NCBI GenBank assembly: GCA_020249465.1
Contig: JADCFP010000025.1
Coordinates: 1 to 42,763, forward strand
DNA length: 42,763 nt
Direction: 5' to 3'
Origin: Roseomonas sp.
GTDB lineage: Bacteria > Pseudomonadota > Alphaproteobacteria > Acetobacterales > Acetobacteraceae
The translations under genes were made by a program, and so were the position numbers. Under the pieces are notes generated by a model that had not been told where the DNA came from, searched no databases, and saw nothing but the letters and a program-made list of their open reading frames with translations. Shown here in pieces: positions 8,506 through 16,885 of this stretch (position 1 is its first letter; every line of letters begins with the position of its first letter).

Positions 8506-10577
8506 CTCCGTTCCAGCCAAATCAGTAGCGCCATCAGCGCGAGCAGTACCGCAAAGCCAAGTCCAAGACATTGCCTAAGCGAGAAATCGCGCAAGCGTTC
8601 CGCCAGCGCCGCCAGCCGATCACGCGCGCGCGGCAATGGCCCGGAAATCAGCACCAACACAGGATCATGAAAGCCTGCCTGCAAGCGTGCGGGGGCGGTA
8701 TTGCCGGGCGGTGGCGGCATTTCCACTTTCTCTCGTGCCGCCAACAGCGTTTTGCCCAACATGCGGCGCAAGGGCTGCGCCATGCCGGCAGCCGAAACTT
8801 GCGTCGCCGGATTACCGAAAGGCAGATGATGCGGTGGGGCAATAAAACCGCAATCCCAGGCGGGGCCGCGCACAATGCCTGGCGCCTGCCGCCGCGCGAA
8901 CCACACAACGCCACCGCCCAATATCAGCAACAGCACAAAAACGATCAGCGGCGCATAACCCGCACCGCCTTCTGAAACCGTCACCGTCACGCCGCCAAGC
9001 GCGGATAACCCCGCGCCCGCGCCGGTCAGCAAGCGCAGCGCCGGCGCGGCGAGTTCCAACAAAAACCCGGGCGTCAGACCGAAGATCACCGTTAGCGCCG
9101 CGGGCAGGGTCAGCGCGGCACGCGCCGCGCCTGAAAGCTCGGTCGCACCTGCGGCGCGCGGGCTGCGTGGCCGGCCCAGAAACACCATGCCATAAAAGCG
9201 CAGCATCGCAGCGGCAGATAGTGCTACTGCCAAAGCTGCCAAGGCAGTGGCGGCTGCCGCGCCAATCTGAAACGCCAAATCACCCACACGCCAAGCCGCA
9301 ATCAGCGCCTGCAACAGCAACCATTCTGAGGCAAAGCCCGAAAGCGGCGGCAGCGCGGCAGCGGAAGCAGCGCCGAGCAATACCAAGCCCGCGGTCCAGG
9401 GCATGGCATTGATCAAACCCCCAAGCCGATCCATGCGCCGCGATGCCGCGCCATAAAGTACCTCACCGGCGCCCAGAAACAACAGCGTCTTGAACATGGC
9501 ATGGTTCAGCGCATGCAGTAGCGCCGCACCGGCCGCAACGGCCGCCAGCGCCCCCAAATCCGCCGCGCGAAACGCGAGCGCAAGGCCAAGCCCCAAGGTG
9601 ATCAGCCCAATATTTTCGATGGTGGAACAGGCCAGCAGCGTTTTGGTGTCTTCTTCCAACGCCGCACGCAACGCCCCCATGATGGCAGAGGCCAAGCCAA
9701 GCGCCATCAGCACCGCACCCCAGAACAGAGGCTGCGCCGGGCCGGCCAGATCGAAGATCACACGCGCCAGCACATAAAGTGCCACCTTGGTCATGGCGGC
9801 TGACATCAGCGCGCTCACATGGCTCGGTGCGGCGGGATGCGCCAAGGGCAGCCAGACATGCAAAGGTACCAGCCCGGCCTTGGACCCCGCACCAATCACC
9901 ACCAGCACCAATATCGCCAACGCACGCAACCCATCCGGCGGTGTGGCACGCAAGGCAGCGAAACCCGCACCCGCCGAAACGCCGGCCGCGAGTAAGCCAA
10001 AGCAAAGGATCAGCGCCGCACCACCCAAGGCCGCGAAGCCCAGATAAAGCCGCGCGGCACGGCGATTTTCCGCATTTTCATGTTCATGCGCCACCAAGAC
10101 CCATGACGCGAAGGACATGAGTTCAAACCCGAGCACCAGCGTAAAGCCATCGGCGGCGAGCAAGGTCAGCGCCATGCCGGCGAGAAACAGTGGATAGGGC
10201 ACTAAACGGCGCGGCGCTTCAGGCCCCTTCACATGGCCGAAGGCAAAAGCGGAAGCGGCAATGCCACAGAGCCCCAGGATCAGAAGGAACCAGGCGGAAA
10301 GCGGATCAAGCGCGAGGCGCATTGGCCCCCAAGGCGGGCCGAAGGGCAGCGCCAAGGCTTCAGCGGCGGAAACCAGCCCCGCAATCCCGCCCGCCGCAAA
10401 CACCAGGGAAACGCCAGCCGCACCCGCATAAACCACCCGGACGCCAAGCACCGTCCGCGCCAGCAATGGCGCGGCGAGTGACAGCATCGCCAGCGCCACC
10501 AAAGCGAGGGCGAGGGCGATTAGCACGGTATGGAATCGCTGCCTTGCATAATCGAAGGCTAAGCCCGAAGGCGGCAT
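8502..10577 (-). CDS. hyfB: HyfB-like antiporter-type membrane subunit (NuoL family)
   Basis: This 691-residue membrane protein is the first gene of the hyf-like operon. Antiporter-like core: E152 in GFELMSFASWVL, K233 in GAGSKAGLVPLHVWLP, K264 in SAAMTKVALYVL, followed by HALNHAMFKTLLFLGAGEVL. Length and the long C-terminal part (WDCGFIAPPHH then a terminal helix before LIWLERR) match HyfB/HycC and not NuoL. The start is ATG 10577, 44 bp after a small RHH gene on the same strand. In the family this subunit is the distal ion pump. The operon contains two antiporter-type subunits (HyfB, HyfF) and no HyfD. Confidence 0.9.
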   Translation of the reverse strand: MPPSGLAFDYARQRFHTVLIALALALVALAMLSLAAPLLARTVLGVRVVYAGAAGVSLVFAAGGIAGLVSAAEALALPFGPPWGPMRLALDPLSAWFLLILGLCGIAASAFAFGHVKGPEAPRRLVPYPLFLAGMALTLLAADGFTLVLGFELMSFASWVLVAHEHENAENRRAARLYLGFAALGGAALILCFGLLAAGVSAGAGFAALRATPPDGLRALAILVLVVIGAGSKAGLVPLHVWLPLAHPAAPSHVSALMSAAMTKVALYVLARVIFDLAGPAQPLFWGAVLMALGLASAIMGALRAALEEDTKTLLACSTIENIGLITLGLGLALAFRAADLGALAAVAAGAALLHALNHAMFKTLLFLGAGEVLYGAASRRMDRLGGLINAMPWTAGLVLLGAASAAALPPLSGFASEWLLLQALIAAWRVGDLAFQIGAAAATALAALAVALSAAAMLRFYGMVFLGRPRSPRAAGATELSGAARAALTLPAALTVIFGLTPGFLLELAAPALRLLTGAGAGLSALGGVTVTVSEGGAGYAPLIVFVLLLILGGGVVWFARRQAPGIVRGPAWDCGFIAPPHHLPFGNPATQVSAAGMAQPLRRMLGKTLLAAREKVEMPPPPGNTAPARLQAGFHDPVLVLISGPLPRARDRLAALAERLRDFSLRQCLGLGFAVLLALMALLIWLERR

Positions 10578-10621
10578 TCGGACAGCCCCCGCCTGAAATT
10601 TCCCCCAAGCGCGCCGGTGTA

Positions 10622-10843
10622 TTATCGGCCACGTGCATGCGCCAGCGCCGCAAGGCGTAGCGCGCTGGCCAAAGGTAGCCCCTGATCGGACCGCGCGGCA
10701 TCCACCTCTGCCACCAGCGCGGCTAGGCTTCGGCCTTGCTGGCCCGCAAGCGCTTCCAATTCCCCCCAGAACGGACTTTCCAGTGCAACCGAAGTCGCGT
10801 GTCCGGCTAGGCGAAAGGAACGCTTCACCAAATGGTGCGGCAT
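10622..10843 (-). CDS. Small ribbon-helix-helix domain protein
   Basis: This 73-residue protein resembles the RHH_4-type ribbon-helix-helix proteins common in Alphaproteobacteria. The N-terminal strand KRSFRLAGHATSVALESPFWGELEALA is followed by the helix-turn-helix-like QQGRSLAALVAEVDAAR. RHH folds usually dimerise to bind DNA through the first strand, but some members of this group have no shown DNA binding. It is the gene immediately upstream of hyfB (44 bp gap, same strand), so it may be co-transcribed with the hyf-like operon, possibly as a regulator; that is inference from position only. Confidence 0.75.
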   Translation of the reverse strand: MPHHLVKRSFRLAGHATSVALESPFWGELEALAGQQGRSLAALVAEVDAARSDQGLPLASALRLAALAHARGR

Positions 10844-10961
10844 GGCTTTTCCTAAACTATTGGGGTGACTACAAAATCAAATGCTTCGCTCAAACTGCTT
10901 GCAAAGAATGCGAATCTCCATAGCATCACTGCGCCTTTGTCAAATCAGGGAGGAGAAAACC

Positions 10962-11369
10962 ATGAGCTACAAGATCGAAACCATCGAAGGCATCGGCAAG
11001 GTCATGGGCGACAAGTTGCGCGCCAATGGTGTTGCCGATACCGCAGGCCTTCTCGCTAAAGCCGCAACGCCCAAGGATCGAGCGGCGTTGGCCGCCAAAA
11101 CGGGTATCTCCGGCAAGCTTATCCTCAAATTTGCCAATCGTGCAGATCTGATGCGCGTGAATGGTGTGGGCGAGGAATACGCGGATCTATTGGAAGCTGC
11201 TGGTGTCGATACGGTGCCTGAATTGGCCCAACGCAAGGCACAAAACCTGTTTGAGGCGCTTACACAAACCAATGCTGAGAAGAAGCTGGTGCGTCAAACA
11301 CCCTCACTTAACGCGGTGAAGGGTTGGATTGCCACAGCTAAGGATATGCCGCGCATGCTGCACTACTGA
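10962..11369 (+). CDS. DUF4332 helix-hairpin-helix protein
   Basis: This 135-residue protein carries paired helix-hairpin-helix repeats of the DUF4332 type: YKIETIEGIGKVMGDKLRANGVADTAGLLA at the N-terminus and ADLMRVNGVGEEYADLLEAAGVDTVPELAQR near 60-90. The GIG and GVG hairpins usually contact the nucleic-acid backbone without base specificity. The start is certain: ATG 10962 follows AGGGAGGAG at 10947-10954, and an in-frame extension to 10881 is poor protein. It stands alone, transcribed away from the hyf operon. No catalytic motif is seen, and its partner and role are unknown. Confidence 0.82.
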   Translation: MSYKIETIEGIGKVMGDKLRANGVADTAGLLAKAATPKDRAALAAKTGISGKLILKFANRADLMRVNGVGEEYADLLEAAGVDTVPELAQRKAQNLFEALTQTNAEKKLVRQTPSLNAVKGWIATAKDMPRMLHY

Positions 11370-11873
11370 AACCGCGCATGCCAGCTTTGGCCGAAGGTGC
11401 CAAACGATATACCGGCATCTTGAGTTTCCACCCAAAGCTCCGCAGGACCGCGAGGATTCGTCGAAGAAAGTTTGCCGATGTCATACTATCATCACTGGTC
11501 GATCCAGTGCGGCATCGGCAATTCCTTTGGCTTCCATGGTTCCTAGCGATGCGCTTCATGCTGGCCTTTCCCTGCCCCAAAATGCCCACGAGCAGCACTA
11601 GCTACATATGTGGTGGGCCGATTCACGCCGCTGTCGAACCGACAGCAGCGATCGGGACCACCAGATCAGCGCTAAGCCGCGGACTTCGCTGATTTGGAAT
11701 GAATGAAGCGGCTCGATAACAGGCGCTTGCTGGCGCCCCGTATCTGCCGAAACGGAAAAATCTACTATGCCTGACTGGATCAAATGGCAAAGGCAGCGTA
11801 AAGCAGAATGGATCTGTGTCATCGCCCACGCGGTTTTCTACCTTTATCACAGCCCTTCGCAAGGAAGCCCAGC
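11370..11873. other. Gene-poor stretch, nothing recognised
   Basis: About 500 bp between the DUF4332 gene and the flavin oxidoreductase gene hold only short overlapping open frames on both strands, with no ribosome-binding sites and no recognisable protein. Composition is more mixed than in the neighbouring genes. It could be decayed coding sequence, but no family could be assigned. The last 15 bp contain the AAGGAA site used by the next gene. Confidence 0.6.
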
Positions 11874-13043
11874 ATGTCCATGCCCCTTCTGTTCACGCCC
11901 ATCACACTACGGTCTGTAACGCTACCAAATCGCGTGGCACTTTCGCCGCTTTGCATGTATTCGTCCAAGGATGGGATGGCGAATGGTTTTCATTTTTCGC
12001 ATCTGACAGCGGTGGCGCGTGGCCGTGCCGGGCTGATCTTCACCGAAGCGACGGCCGTGGTGCCAGAAGGGCGCATCACGCATGGCTGCTGCGGGCTTTG
12101 GAATGATGCGCAGGTGGAAGCCTATCGCCCCATCGTGGATGCCATCATCGGCTTTGGGTCTGTGCCCGCCATTCAAATTGCCCACGCCGGGCGCAAGGCT
12201 TCCGTGCAGCCGCCCTGGAAGGGCAGCACACCCTTGCGCGCCGAAGATGCCGCCACGGGCTCACCGCCTTGGGAATGTTTCGGCCCCACGGCAGAACCGG
12301 TCGGCCCCGGTTGGCATGCGCCAACCGCGATGACGGAAGCGAAAATCCAGGAAACCGTGCAGGCTTTCGCCGCCACTGCGGCGCGCGCGGCCAAGGCAGG
12401 GTTTCGCGTTTTGGAAATCCATGGCGCGCATGGGTATCTGATACAATCCTTCCTCTCGCCCATCTCGAACAAACGCAATGATCGCTATGGCGGAGACCTT
12501 GCCGGGCGCATGCGCTTTGCCCTTGAAGTGACCGAAGCGGTGCGCGCCGCCTGGCCGGCTGATCTGCCGCTATTCTTCCGCATCTCTGCCGTTGATGGCC
12601 CAGCTGAGGGCTGGAGCCTGGATGATTCCGTTGTGCTGGCCAAGGAATTGAAGGCGCGCGGTGTGGATGTGGTGGATTGCTCGGCTGGTGGCGTCTCCGG
12701 TGCGCCTGCCTTCCGCGCCAATGATGCGGGCCAGCCGCTGCGCACCCGCGCGGAACGCCCGCCAGGCTTCCAGGTGCCTTATGCCGAACGCGTGCGGCGT
12801 GATGCGGGTGTGGCGACCATGGCGGTTGGCGTGATTATCGCGGGCGATCAGGCAGAGGCGATCTTGCAGGAAGGCCGCGCTGATCTGATCGCGGTTGGGC
12901 GCGAATTGATGTATGATCCCTATTGGACCTTGAAGGCCGCTGAAAGCTTGGGTTGTGATCCGGGTGCGAAACTGTGGCCCGATAATTATGGCTGGGCCAT
13001 TCAGCGCCGCGCGGAAATCATGGCATCGGCGGGGCGGCGATAG
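11874..13043 (+). CDS. NADH:flavin oxidoreductase, Old Yellow Enzyme family (YqjM-like)
   Basis: This is a 389-residue FMN-dependent TIM-barrel ene-reductase. N-terminal LFTPITLRSVTLPNRVALSPLCMYSSKDGMAN carries the C/T-M-Y flavin-side motif of the YqjM class. QIAHAGRKAS holds the substrate histidine region (NxxH/HxxH type), FRVLEIHGAHGYLIQSFLSPISNKRNDRYGG is the family signature with the active-site region, and GVIIAGDQAEAILQEGRADLIAVGRELMYDPYW binds FMN phosphate. Such enzymes reduce activated C=C bonds with NAD(P)H. The start was placed at ATG 11874 (AAGGAA 8 bp upstream); ATG 11880 is possible. The TctC gene that follows at 13103 on the same strand hints at uptake plus reduction of an organic acid, but this is only a positional guess. 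Confidence 0.92.
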   Translation: MSMPLLFTPITLRSVTLPNRVALSPLCMYSSKDGMANGFHFSHLTAVARGRAGLIFTEATAVVPEGRITHGCCGLWNDAQVEAYRPIVDAIIGFGSVPAIQIAHAGRKASVQPPWKGSTPLRAEDAATGSPPWECFGPTAEPVGPGWHAPTAMTEAKIQETVQAFAATAARAAKAGFRVLEIHGAHGYLIQSFLSPISNKRNDRYGGDLAGRMRFALEVTEAVRAAWPADLPLFFRISAVDGPAEGWSLDDSVVLAKELKARGVDVVDCSAGGVSGAPAFRANDAGQPLRTRAERPPGFQVPYAERVRRDAGVATMAVGVIIAGDQAEAILQEGRADLIAVGRELMYDPYWTLKAAESLGCDPGAKLWPDNYGWAIQRRAEIMASAGRR

Positions 13044-13102
13044 ACCCAGCGACGCCTCGTTTTCTTGCTGCAATGGCACGAAAATTGCTACAACATCGCG
13101 CT

Positions 13103-14077
13103 ATGAAAAGACGCAGCCTGCTTGTCGGCCTTGGTGCCGGCCTTCTTGCCCAGCCTGGCGCCGCTTCGGCCCAGGCTTGGGCACCCAGCCGCCCCGTGAC
13201 GATCATTCTGGGCTTCCCGCCTGGTGGCGCTTCAGATGCCGCCATGCGCATCATGCAGCCTGTTTTGCAGGCGGCTTTGGGTCAGCCGGTGGTGATTGAT
13301 AACCGTGCCGGTGCGGGCGGCAATATCGGTGCGCAGGCAGTGGCGCGCGCGGCGCCTGATGGGCATACCATCGGTTCGGCCAATATCGGTACACTCGCGG
13401 TCAATCCCGCTTTGGTGCGCAATATGGGCTTTGATCCCATGGCCGATCTCATGCCGATTTCCACCATCTTCAACGCCGTGAATGTGCTGGTCTGCCCGGC
13501 CAATCGGCCCTTCAGATCGGTTGCTGACATCATCGCCGCCGCCAAGGCGCGGCCTGAGACGATCAGCTATGGCACGGGCGGTGTCGGCTCGCCCGGGCAT
13601 CTTTGCGGCATATTGTTTGACCATATCGCGGGCACGCGCACCGTACCGGTACCGTATCGTGGTGGCGGGCCGCAAATGCTGGCACTTGTCGCGGGTGAGC
13701 ATGATTTCGGCTTTTCGCCCATGGGCACGGTGTTGACGCATGTGCAGGCCGGCACCATTCGCGCCTTGGGTGTCGCCACCAAAACCCGCGCGCGTGAATT
13801 GCCCGATGTGCCGAGCATGATCGAAGCCGGACTGCCGGATTTTGAGGTGCTGAATTGGGATGGCTTTGTCCTGCCCGCCGGCACGCCCGCGCCCATCCGT
13901 GCGCGGCTGGGCGATGTGATCCGCGCTGCCTTGACTGATCCTGGCGTGATTGCGGATTTTCAGCGTCGCGGGCTGGAAGCTTGGCCCACCACAGAAGCCG
14001 CTTTTGCGGCGCAATTGGCGGCTGATGCGGCAAAGTGGCAACCGCTGATCCGTGCGGCGGGGATCGAACCAAGCTGA
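13103..14077 (+). CDS. Tripartite tricarboxylate transporter receptor (TctC/Bug family)
   Basis: This 324-residue periplasmic solute-binding protein begins with a signal peptide (MKRRSLLVGLGAGLLAQPGAASAQA, cleavage near 23). The Bug-family ligand loops follow: PVTIILGFPPGGASDAAMRI and VVIDNRAGAGGNIGAQAVARAAPDG, then VPYRGGGPQMLALVAGEHDFGF near 185-205. Bug proteins bind carboxylates or amides and normally deliver to a TctAB membrane pair; none is encoded in this window. Start at ATG 13103; the frame extends to 13073 without a signal-like start. The ligand cannot be told from sequence. It lies 59 bp after the OYE gene and is probably co-transcribed with it. Confidence 0.9.
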   Translation: MKRRSLLVGLGAGLLAQPGAASAQAWAPSRPVTIILGFPPGGASDAAMRIMQPVLQAALGQPVVIDNRAGAGGNIGAQAVARAAPDGHTIGSANIGTLAVNPALVRNMGFDPMADLMPISTIFNAVNVLVCPANRPFRSVADIIAAAKARPETISYGTGGVGSPGHLCGILFDHIAGTRTVPVPYRGGGPQMLALVAGEHDFGFSPMGTVLTHVQAGTIRALGVATKTRARELPDVPSMIEAGLPDFEVLNWDGFVLPAGTPAPIRARLGDVIRAALTDPGVIADFQRRGLEAWPTTEAAFAAQLAADAAKWQPLIRAAGIEPS

Positions 14078-14086
14078 GTTTTGCCG

Positions 14087-14105
14087 GGGCCAGGCGGTCT
14101 GGCCC
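14087..14105 (+). terminator. Hairpin after the TctC gene, weak terminator candidate
   Basis: A perfect 7-bp stem, GGGCCAG (14087-14093) and CTGGCCC (14099-14105) with loop GCGGT, starts 9 bp after the stop codon. No T-run follows, so termination may be Rho-dependent or partial. Confidence 0.45.
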
Positions 14106-14159
14106 TCACGCGAAATCCCCCTATAAGGCGACTGCCCCTTTCAGAAACGCAGAGCCTTC

Positions 14160-15782
14160 ATGATTCGCCTGGATAATATCAGCAAGCAAAATGGCCGGCA
14201 GATCCTTTTCATCGAGGCTTCTGCCGCGCTGCAAAGGGGCGAGAAAACTGGCCTGGTCGGCCCGAATGGCGCCGGCAAGACGACCCTGTTCCGCATGATG
14301 ACGCAGCAGGAACAACCCGATGAGGGTTTGGTGATCGCCGAAAAGGGCCTCAGCATCGGTTTCTTCAGCCAGGATGTTGGCGAAATGTCCGGCCGCAGCG
14401 CGGTGGCCGAGGTGATGGATGGCGCGGGCGCCATCAGCGAAGTGGCAGCCGAATTGAAGACGCTGGAAATCGCGCTCGGTGATCCGGATCAGGCCGATCA
14501 GATGGATCAATTGATCGAACGCTTTGGAGAAGTTCAGGCGCGCTTTGAGGAATTGGGCGGCTATGCGCTGGAAGGCCGCGCGCGTGAGGTTCTGGCGGGC
14601 CTGAGTTTCAGCCAAGACATGATGGAAGGCGATGTAGGCGCCCTGTCTGGCGGTTGGAAAATGCGGGTCGCCTTGGCGCGCATTTTGTTGATGGCGCCTG
14701 ATGTCATGCTGTTGGACGAACCCAGCAACCACCTTGATCTGGAAAGCCTTATTTGGCTGGAAAATTTCCTGCTGGCCTATGATGGCGCGCTGCTGATGAC
14801 ATCCCATGACCGGGAATTCATGAACCGTATCGTCAATAAAATCATCGAAATTGATGCCGGTTCACTCACCACCTATGCGGGCAATTACGAGTTTTACGAA
14901 CAGCAACGCGCGCTGAATGAAAAGCAACAGCAGGCGCAATTTGAACGTCAGCAGGCCATGCTGGCCAAGGAAATCAAATTCATCGAAAGGTTCAAGGCGC
15001 GGGCCTCTCACGCGGCGCAGGTGCAAAGCCGGGTCAAGAAATTGGAGAAAATTGACCGCGTGGAACCACCCAAGCGGCGCCAGACCATCCTGTTTGAATT
15101 TCCGCCCGCGCCACGTTCGGGTGATGATGTTGTCAATCTGAAGAATATTCACAAGAAATATGGCGACCGCGTGATTTATAATGGCCTGGATTTCCTGATC
15201 CGGCGAAAAGAGCGCTGCTGTGTCATGGGCATCAATGGCGCGGGCAAATCAACCTTGCTGAAGCTGGTGACCGGCTTCACGCAACCCGATGACGGCACGG
15301 TCACTTTGGGTGGCAGCGTGAAGCTCGGCTATTTCGCGCAGCACGCCATGGAATTATTGGATGGTGAGCGCAGCATCTTTGAGACCATGGAAGACACCTT
15401 TCCGCGCGCCGGTCAAGGTTCCCTGCGCGCCCTCGCTGGGTGTTTTGGCTTTTCCGGCGATGAGGTGGAAAAGAAATGCCGCGTGTTGTCCGGCGGGGAA
15501 AAGGCCAGGCTGGTCATGGCGCTGATGCTCTATGATCCGCCCAATTTTCTGGTGCTGGATGAACCGACCAATCACCTTGATATGGCGACCAAGGAAATGC
15601 TGATCAGCGCCTTGGCCGCTTATGAGGGCACCATGCTTTTCGTTTCCCACGACCGTCATTTTCTGGCAGCTCTTTCCAACCGCGTCCTGGAATTGACGCC
15701 GGAAGGTATCCATGATTTCGCTGGTGGCTACACGGAATATGTCGCGCGCACCGGCCAGGAAGCCCCTGGCCTACGGAGTTAG
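14160..15782 (+). CDS. ABC-F family ATPase
   Basis: This 540-residue soluble protein has two tandem ABC ATPase domains and no membrane segment, the ABC-F layout. Domain 1: Walker A GPNGAGKT (34-41), signature LSGGWKMRVALARI (162-175), Walker B plus D-loop MLLDEPSNHLD (183-193). Domain 2: Walker A GINGAGKS (357-364), LSGGEKARLVMAL and LVLDEPTNHLD. Between them is the charged linker (about 245-300, QQRALNEKQQQAQFERQQAMLAK) that reaches the peptidyl-transferase centre in ribosome-bound relatives. Family members relieve ribosome stalling or give antibiotic tolerance; sequence here fits the Uup/YheS/EttA-like housekeeping type, subtype not resolved. ATG 14160 starts 82 bp after the TctC gene. Confidence 0.92.
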   Translation: MIRLDNISKQNGRQILFIEASAALQRGEKTGLVGPNGAGKTTLFRMMTQQEQPDEGLVIAEKGLSIGFFSQDVGEMSGRSAVAEVMDGAGAISEVAAELKTLEIALGDPDQADQMDQLIERFGEVQARFEELGGYALEGRAREVLAGLSFSQDMMEGDVGALSGGWKMRVALARILLMAPDVMLLDEPSNHLDLESLIWLENFLLAYDGALLMTSHDREFMNRIVNKIIEIDAGSLTTYAGNYEFYEQQRALNEKQQQAQFERQQAMLAKEIKFIERFKARASHAAQVQSRVKKLEKIDRVEPPKRRQTILFEFPPAPRSGDDVVNLKNIHKKYGDRVIYNGLDFLIRRKERCCVMGINGAGKSTLLKLVTGFTQPDDGTVTLGGSVKLGYFAQHAMELLDGERSIFETMEDTFPRAGQGSLRALAGCFGFSGDEVEKKCRVLSGGEKARLVMALMLYDPPNFLVLDEPTNHLDMATKEMLISALAAYEGTMLFVSHDRHFLAALSNRVLELTPEGIHDFAGGYTEYVARTGQEAPGLRS

Positions 15783-15810
15783 AAAACGATTTCCGTGAAT
15801 GGGACGCGCC

Positions 15811-16773
15811 TTATTCCACCTTGATCTTGCCGGCGCGCGCAATGGCGCCGAATTCTTCCCGCTCTGCCCTGATGAAGCTCAGCATTTCAGCCGGTGTTGT
15901 GAAGCGCGGCGCGGCACCAAGATCACGAATACGGGTTGCGATAGCGTCTTCGCGGAGCGCCTGATTGATCACGCCATTGAGCTTCTCGATGATTTCGTCC
16001 GGCGTGCCCTTCGGTGCCATGAAGGCATACCAGGCAACCCATTCGCGCTGATCAAGGCCAAGTTCCATCATGGTGGGCACGCCGGGCAGCCGATCCGATC
16101 TTTCGCGGCCCGTCATGGCCAAGGCGCGCAGCCGGCCGCCCGCGATATGCCCAGCACTGGCGCCTAGGCTATCCACCGTAATCGGCACCTCATTGGCGAT
16201 CACCGCGGTCAAGGATTGCACGGTGCTGCGATAGGGCACGCCCGGCATATCAATCTGGTGGCGGAGTTTGGCTTCTTCCGCGACCAGATGCGGAATGCTG
16301 CCTGATGATGGATTGCCATAGCGCCAAACGCCCGGCTCCGCGCGGGCGCGCGCGATGAATTCCGGCATACTGCGGAAGGGTTGCGTTGGGTTCAGCAACC
16401 ATACCAAAGGCGAGGTAACGGCCACAGAAATCGAGGCGAATTCCTCCACCGGGTCAAAAGGCATATTGGGATAGATGCTGCTGCCGATGGAAATCGCGCC
16501 GATATGGGCGAACATGAAAGTATTACCATCAGGTCGGCTGCGCTGCAGATCCTGCATGCCGATAATGCCATTCGCACCCGGCTTGTTTTCCACCACAACA
16601 GGGTGACCAAGCAATTCGCCAAGGCGGGGGGCGAGGATGCGCGCATAAACCTCATACCCGCCAGCGGCGCTCGGGACGATCAGGCGGAGCGGACGGTTCG
16701 GCCAATCGCGGCTTTGGGCAAGAACAGGGGGCGCTGCCAAAAGGCCAAGCGCGGCGCGACGTGTGATGCGCAT
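15811..16773 (-). CDS. TctC/Bug family solute-binding protein
   Basis: This 320-residue periplasmic receptor is the second Bug protein here. A short Tat-like or Sec leader (MRITRRAALGLLAAPPVLAQ) precedes NRPLRLIVPSAAGGYEVYARILAPRLGELLG and VVVENKPGANGIIGMQDLQRSRPDG, the two ligand-cleft loops. The second loop reads KPGANG where the other receptors have RAGAGG. Start at ATG 16773 is supported by a strong GGAGGGAG 10 bp upstream; the frame open to 16845 lacks a signal. It converges on the ABC-F gene with only 28 bp between stops. A second receptor gene follows upstream on the same strand. Ligand unknown. Confidence 0.9.
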   Translation of the reverse strand: MRITRRAALGLLAAPPVLAQSRDWPNRPLRLIVPSAAGGYEVYARILAPRLGELLGHPVVVENKPGANGIIGMQDLQRSRPDGNTFMFAHIGAISIGSSIYPNMPFDPVEEFASISVAVTSPLVWLLNPTQPFRSMPEFIARARAEPGVWRYGNPSSGSIPHLVAEEAKLRHQIDMPGVPYRSTVQSLTAVIANEVPITVDSLGASAGHIAGGRLRALAMTGRERSDRLPGVPTMMELGLDQREWVAWYAFMAPKGTPDEIIEKLNGVINQALREDAIATRIRDLGAAPRFTTPAEMLSFIRAEREEFGAIARAGKIKVE

Positions 16774-16885
16774 GAGCGTTACTCCCTCCAAGAACCACGT
16801 CATGGGCCCACGACCCATGCGTTTTTTATGATCAAGGATATGCACCCCTCACAGCGGACAGCAAGCGTGGGATGCTCACCTTACT

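Noticed and set aside
3416-10577. Functional [NiFe] hydrogenase-4 or formate hydrogenlyase
   Set aside because: The N-terminal nickel cysteines are replaced by S210 and T213, the C-terminal pair is not CxxC, and no hyp, hyfH or formate dehydrogenase gene is present. Gene symbols here indicate homology only.
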